Origin: Pseudomonadota bacterium
Lineage (GTDB): Bacteria; Pseudomonadota; Alphaproteobacteria; Rhizobiales; Rhizobiaceae
Direction: 5' to 3'
Assembly: GCA_023433855.1 (NCBI GenBank)
Contig: JAEYTV010000071.1
Location: forward strand, 1 to 8,140
DNA: 8,140 bases
Position numbers and translations under genes: made by a program. The notes under the pieces were generated by a model. It made no database searches, had not been told where the DNA came from, and saw only the letters and a list, made by a program, of their open reading frames with translations. This document shows, piece after piece, positions 5,988 to 8,140 of this stretch (its first letter is position 1; every line of letters begins with the position of its first letter).

Positions 5988-6587
5988 TCAGTTTGCGAGC
6001 TTGCCGGCCAGCTTGGCGACATGCGCTCCCTGGAATCGTGCCCCGTCCAGTTCGACCTCCGAAGGCTGGCGCGAACCGTCGCCGTTGGTGATCGTGGACG
6101 CACCATAAGGCGATCCGCCCTTGACCTCCTCGGTCCCCATCTGACCGGCAAATGCATAAGGCAGCCCGACGACCGCCATGCCATGATGAAGGAACGTGGG
6201 GATGAAAGTCAGGATGGTGGATTCCTGGCCGCCGTGCTGGGTGGCCGACGAGGTGAAGACCGATCCTATCTTGCCGACGAGCCTGCCCTCCGCCCACATG
6301 CCACCGGTCTGATCCCAAAAGTTGCGCATCTGGGAAGCGACCGTGCCGAAGCGCGTGCCCGCACCGACGATGATGGCGTCATAGCCTGCAAGCTCATCGA
6401 CGGTGGCGATGGGTGCCGCCTGGTCGAGCTTGTAATAGGAGGACCGTGCAACCTCTTCCGGCACCAGTTCCGGCACACGCTTGACCGTCACCTCGGCTCC
6501 GACCGACCTGGCGCCTTCGGCGACCGCGTAAGCCATCTTCTCGATGTGACCGTAGGCCGAATAATAAAGAACGAGTACCTTCGTCAT
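5988..6587 (-). CDS. wrbA: NAD(P)H:quinone oxidoreductase, WrbA family
   Basis: The 199-residue protein is a full-length flavodoxin-like WrbA (type IV quinone oxidoreductase). It uses FMN to reduce quinones by two electrons with NAD(P)H, avoiding semiquinone radicals; members are cytoplasmic tetramers. Visible signatures are the FMN phosphate loop [11 protein letters not shown] (8-18), [20 protein letters not shown] (75-94), [14 protein letters not shown] (109-122) and the C-terminal [17 protein letters not shown] (157-173). The start ATG 6587 has GGAG (6593-6596 on the + strand as CTCC) 5 bp upstream. It is transcribed away from the cinA-like gene across a 245-bp interval, and no obvious promoter hexamers are seen there. 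A terminator-like stem follows. Confidence 0.94.
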   Translation of the reverse strand: MTKVLVLYYSAYGHIEKMAYAVAEGARSVGAEVTVKRVPELVPEEVARSSYYKLDQAAPIATVDELAGYDAIIVGAGTRFGTVASQMRNFWDQTGGMWAEGRLVGKIGSVFTSSATQHGGQESTILTFIPTFLHHGMAVVGLPYAFAGQMGTEEVKGGSPYGASTITNGDGSRQPSEVELDGARFQGAHVAKLAGKLAN

Positions 6588-6804
6588 GTTTTCTCCAGTG
6601 TCTCTTGCAAAGCTTCACCGCGGCGGCAAAGTCGCCCGCAATGTAGAGAGTTGCTTCCGTGGTGGTAGCCCCGGCCCGAAGCACGCACCGTTCAACATCC
6701 GGAGACGGTCCAATTGCCGTCCGGTTCCTCCTGGAGCGCATCGGGCGCCCGAGGATGAGCAGAGGATGAAAAGTGCTTCTGCGGCGCACCGTTTGGCCTT
6801 AGGA

Positions 6805-6819
6805 ATGACGTCACGTCAT
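6805..6819 (+). promoter_or_regulatory. 15-bp palindrome directly before the cinA ribosome site
   Basis: ATGACGT-C-ACGTCAT has two perfect 7-bp arms (6805-6811 and 6813-6819) about one central base. It ends against the GGAGG ribosome site (6820-6824). It could be a repressor operator or, in RNA, could not fold well because of the 1-nt loop, so DNA binding is more likely. The regulator is unknown. Confidence 0.45.
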
Positions 6820-6832
6820 GGAGGAATACCCT

Positions 6833-7618
6833 ATGCCCACCGCCAACCCGCAACCGTCGATCGTCACAGCCGCCATGCTGGCAATCGGCGACGAACTTCT
6901 CTCCGGCCGCACCAAGGACAGGAATATCGGCCACCTTGCCGACCTGCTGACGCTTTCCGGCATCGACCTGAAGGAGGTCCGCATCGTGCCGGACGAGCAG
7001 GACGAGATCGCAAACGCACTCAACGCCTTGCGGTCGCGCTACGACTACGTCTTCACCTCGGGAGGGATCGGCCCTACCCATGACGACATCACGGCCGACG
7101 CTGTATCCAAGGCCTTCGGCGTGGCTTGCATCTATGATGCAGATGCAATGCGACTGCTTGCCGATATGTACGGACGCCGCAAGATGGAATTCACCGACGC
7201 CCGGAAGCGAATGGCCCGCATGCCCGAGGGATCGAAGCACATCCCCAACCCGGTTTCGACCGCGCCAGGCTTCATTATTGGCAATGTCTACGTCATGGCG
7301 GGCGTGCCGCAGGTTTTCCAGGCAATGCTGGACAATGTGCTGCCGACACTTCGATCGGGTGCGAAGATGCTGTCGCGGGCACTCCCCTGCCCCTACGGCG
7401 AAGGCGATATCGGCACCTTGCTGACGGCGGTCCAACAGGCACATCCGCAAACCAGCATAGGCTCCTATCCGAAATATGACGGGCAGCGCTTCTCCAACGA
7501 GATCGTTGTTCGCGCGCGTGACCCCGACGCCCTGGATGCGGCGGCGGAGGCCGTGGCCGAAATGATTGCCGGGCTGGAAAGGTCGGGCATCCCTCCCAAT
7601 CCCACCGCGGATGCGTAA
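6833..7618 (+). CDS. CinA-like competence/damage-inducible protein, MoCF domain only
   Basis: This 261-residue protein matches the N-terminal molybdopterin-binding-like (MoaB/Mog, MoCF) domain of CinA. Signatures are AIGDELLSGRTKDRN (17-31), FTSGGIGPTHDDITADAV (74-91) and PNPVSTAPGF with NVYVMAGVP (139-159). CinA N-domains have been linked to ADP-ribose pyrophosphatase activity. The C-terminal nicotinamide-nucleotide amidase domain found in full-length CinA (about 400 residues) is absent. The stop is clean and stand-alone N-domain versions are common in rhizobia, so this is the short form and not a truncation. ATG 6833 is preferred: GGAGG (6820-6824) lies 8 bp upstream. The in-frame ATG at 6818 overlaps that site and would need one further upstream. 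Confidence 0.88.
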   Translation: MPTANPQPSIVTAAMLAIGDELLSGRTKDRNIGHLADLLTLSGIDLKEVRIVPDEQDEIANALNALRSRYDYVFTSGGIGPTHDDITADAVSKAFGVACIYDADAMRLLADMYGRRKMEFTDARKRMARMPEGSKHIPNPVSTAPGFIIGNVYVMAGVPQVFQAMLDNVLPTLRSGAKMLSRALPCPYGEGDIGTLLTAVQQAHPQTSIGSYPKYDGQRFSNEIVVRARDPDALDAAAEAVAEMIAGLERSGIPPNPTADA

Positions 7619-7646
7619 TGCGGTCGGCCGGGAAGAGGAGCCTGCC

Positions 7647-7660
7647 TTGACCGGTGTCAA
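7647..7660 (+). promoter_or_regulatory. FNR/FixK-type anaerobox upstream of the usp gene
   Basis: TTGAC-CGGT-GTCAA matches the core TTGA-N6-TCAA of the site bound by FNR, Anr and FixK regulators, with matching fifth bases (C/G rather than the more usual T/A). Its centre is at 7653.5. Placed at the usual -41.5, transcription would start near 7695, and GATACA (7683-7688) would then fall exactly in the -10 position. The ATG of the stress gene is about 70 bp downstream. Activation under low oxygen is the natural inference. Confidence 0.6.
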
Positions 7661-7675
7661 AGCACGGTGCAGGTT

Positions 7676-7714
7676 AATGTCCGATACAGCTGTCCCAAGG
7701 GACATTCAGGTATC
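7676..7714 (+). promoter_or_regulatory. Cluster of overlapping dyads in the usp leader
   Basis: TGTCCC (7691-7696), AA and GGGACA (7699-7704) form a compact inverted repeat. AATGTCC (7676-7682) can pair instead with GGACATT (7700-7706), because TGTCC occurs twice. GATAC (7683-7687) and GTATC (7710-7714) form an outer pair around the compact repeat. The three possibilities are partly exclusive as RNA structures, or may be a multi-part operator in DNA. The last arm ends 3 bp before the AGGAGG ribosome site (7718-7723). Confidence 0.4.
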
Positions 7715-7730
7715 CTGAGGAGGCATTGCC

Positions 7731-8140
7731 ATGGCCTACAAGACTATCATTGCGGTTCTCGACACCCCGAAAAACGCCACGCAGATTACCGACTTCGGCA
7801 TCGCGCTTGCCGAACAGTTCTCGGCTCATCTCATCGGCGTGCACGCGGAGACGCTGGCGGCCGTACCGCTGATCGCGCCCATGGAGATCCCCGATCCCGC
7901 CGCCGTGCAGGTTCTGCAGGAGGTGGCGCAAAAGGAAACCGCCGAGGTGGAGCGGATATTCAAGGAGCGAACGGCGCGCGAGGGCTTGTCCACCGAGTGC
8001 CGCAGTTTCATCACCTCGGCTGGCTACGGTTCCACATCCGTCATGGAGACCGCGCGCAGTTCCGACCTCATAGTGGCCAGCCAGAGCGATCCCCAACATT
8101 CCGATCATCGCGCGGATCTCGAGACGTTCCTGTTCGAAAG
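7731..8140 (+). CDS. Universal stress protein (UspA family), partial
   Basis: The start is ATG 7731 with a full AGGAGG (7718-7723) 7 bp upstream; the gene runs off the window after 136 complete codons. The first residues MAYKTIIAVLDTPKNATQITDF give the first beta strand and acidic residue of the Usp fold, with helix 1 IALAEQFSAHLIGVHAE next. Further on, SAGYGSTSVMETARSSDLIVASQ matches the strand beta-4 region that precedes the nucleotide-binding loop. The stretch 41-60, rich in Ala and Pro, is a common insertion in this family. Rhizobial proteins of this type are often about 270-280 residues with two Usp domains; only the first is visible here. It is probably induced by stress or low oxygen through the site upstream. 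Confidence 0.88.
   Translation, partial: MAYKTIIAVLDTPKNATQITDFGIALAEQFSAHLIGVHAETLAAVPLIAPMEIPDPAAVQVLQEVAQKETAEVERIFKERTAREGLSTECRSFITSAGYGSTSVMETARSSDLIVASQSDPQHSDHRADLETFLFE

Noticed and set aside
6692..8108. Long - strand open frames over the cinA-like and usp genes
   Set aside because: They are antisense shadows; the + strand genes have strong ribosome sites and clear conserved motifs.
1..8140. CRISPR arrays, insertion sequences or phage genes
   Set aside because: No regularly spaced repeats, transposase or phage-like product was seen on either strand.

Overview
The window looks like a GC-rich alphaproteobacterial genome, most likely from the Rhizobiales (Rhizobiaceae-like). This rests on the gene families present: a Blh/BigR sulfide-detoxification operon of the kind known from Agrobacterium, a stand-alone CinA N-domain protein, a WrbA quinone reductase and a FixK/FNR-type site in front of a universal stress gene. 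No species can be named from the sequence alone.

Left edge (1-790): the last 48 codons of an unidentified gene on the + strand are followed by the decayed ATP-binding end of a sensor histidine kinase. The kinase motifs are split over two reading frames, so it is called a pseudogene. Two small hairpins and about 150 bp without a gene follow. A very AT-rich promoter/operator region sits just before blh.

Central operon (787-4881, + strand): blh, bigR, pmpA, pmpB and a tauE/safE-family permease are tightly packed. Each junction up to the permease is a 4-bp stop/start overlap. A dsbG-like thiol-disulfide protein follows after 55 bp. Blh carries a rhodanese/phosphatase-like DUF442 domain and an ETHE1-type persulfide dioxygenase domain. 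BigR is the ArsR-family persulfide-sensing repressor and keeps both sensor cysteines (C42, C108). PmpA and PmpB are the two halves of a YeeE/YedE-type sulfur transporter, and TauE/SafE is a probable sulfite or sulfonate exporter. Together they describe a pathway that senses sulfide or persulfide, oxidises persulfide to sulfite and exports the product. The DsbG-like protein may add thiol repair, but its signal peptide is not apparent.

Middle (4882-5987): about 350 bp with no convincing gene come first. A complete tRNA-Leu(UAA) on the - strand follows, then a small gene for a secreted Ser/Gly-rich protein, also on the - strand.

Right side (5988-8140): wrbA on the - strand diverges from a short cinA-like gene on the + strand, which is followed by a universal stress protein gene cut by the window end. 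The cinA start is preceded by an almost perfect 15-bp palindrome. The usp leader carries a perfect TTGA-N6-TCAA anaerobox and a cluster of overlapping dyads. This suggests a redox or low-oxygen stress cluster.

The families here are known. The less ordinary points are the DsbG-like addition to the sulfide operon, the regulatory dyads in front of cinA and usp, the frame-broken kinase remnant and the Ser-rich secreted protein.
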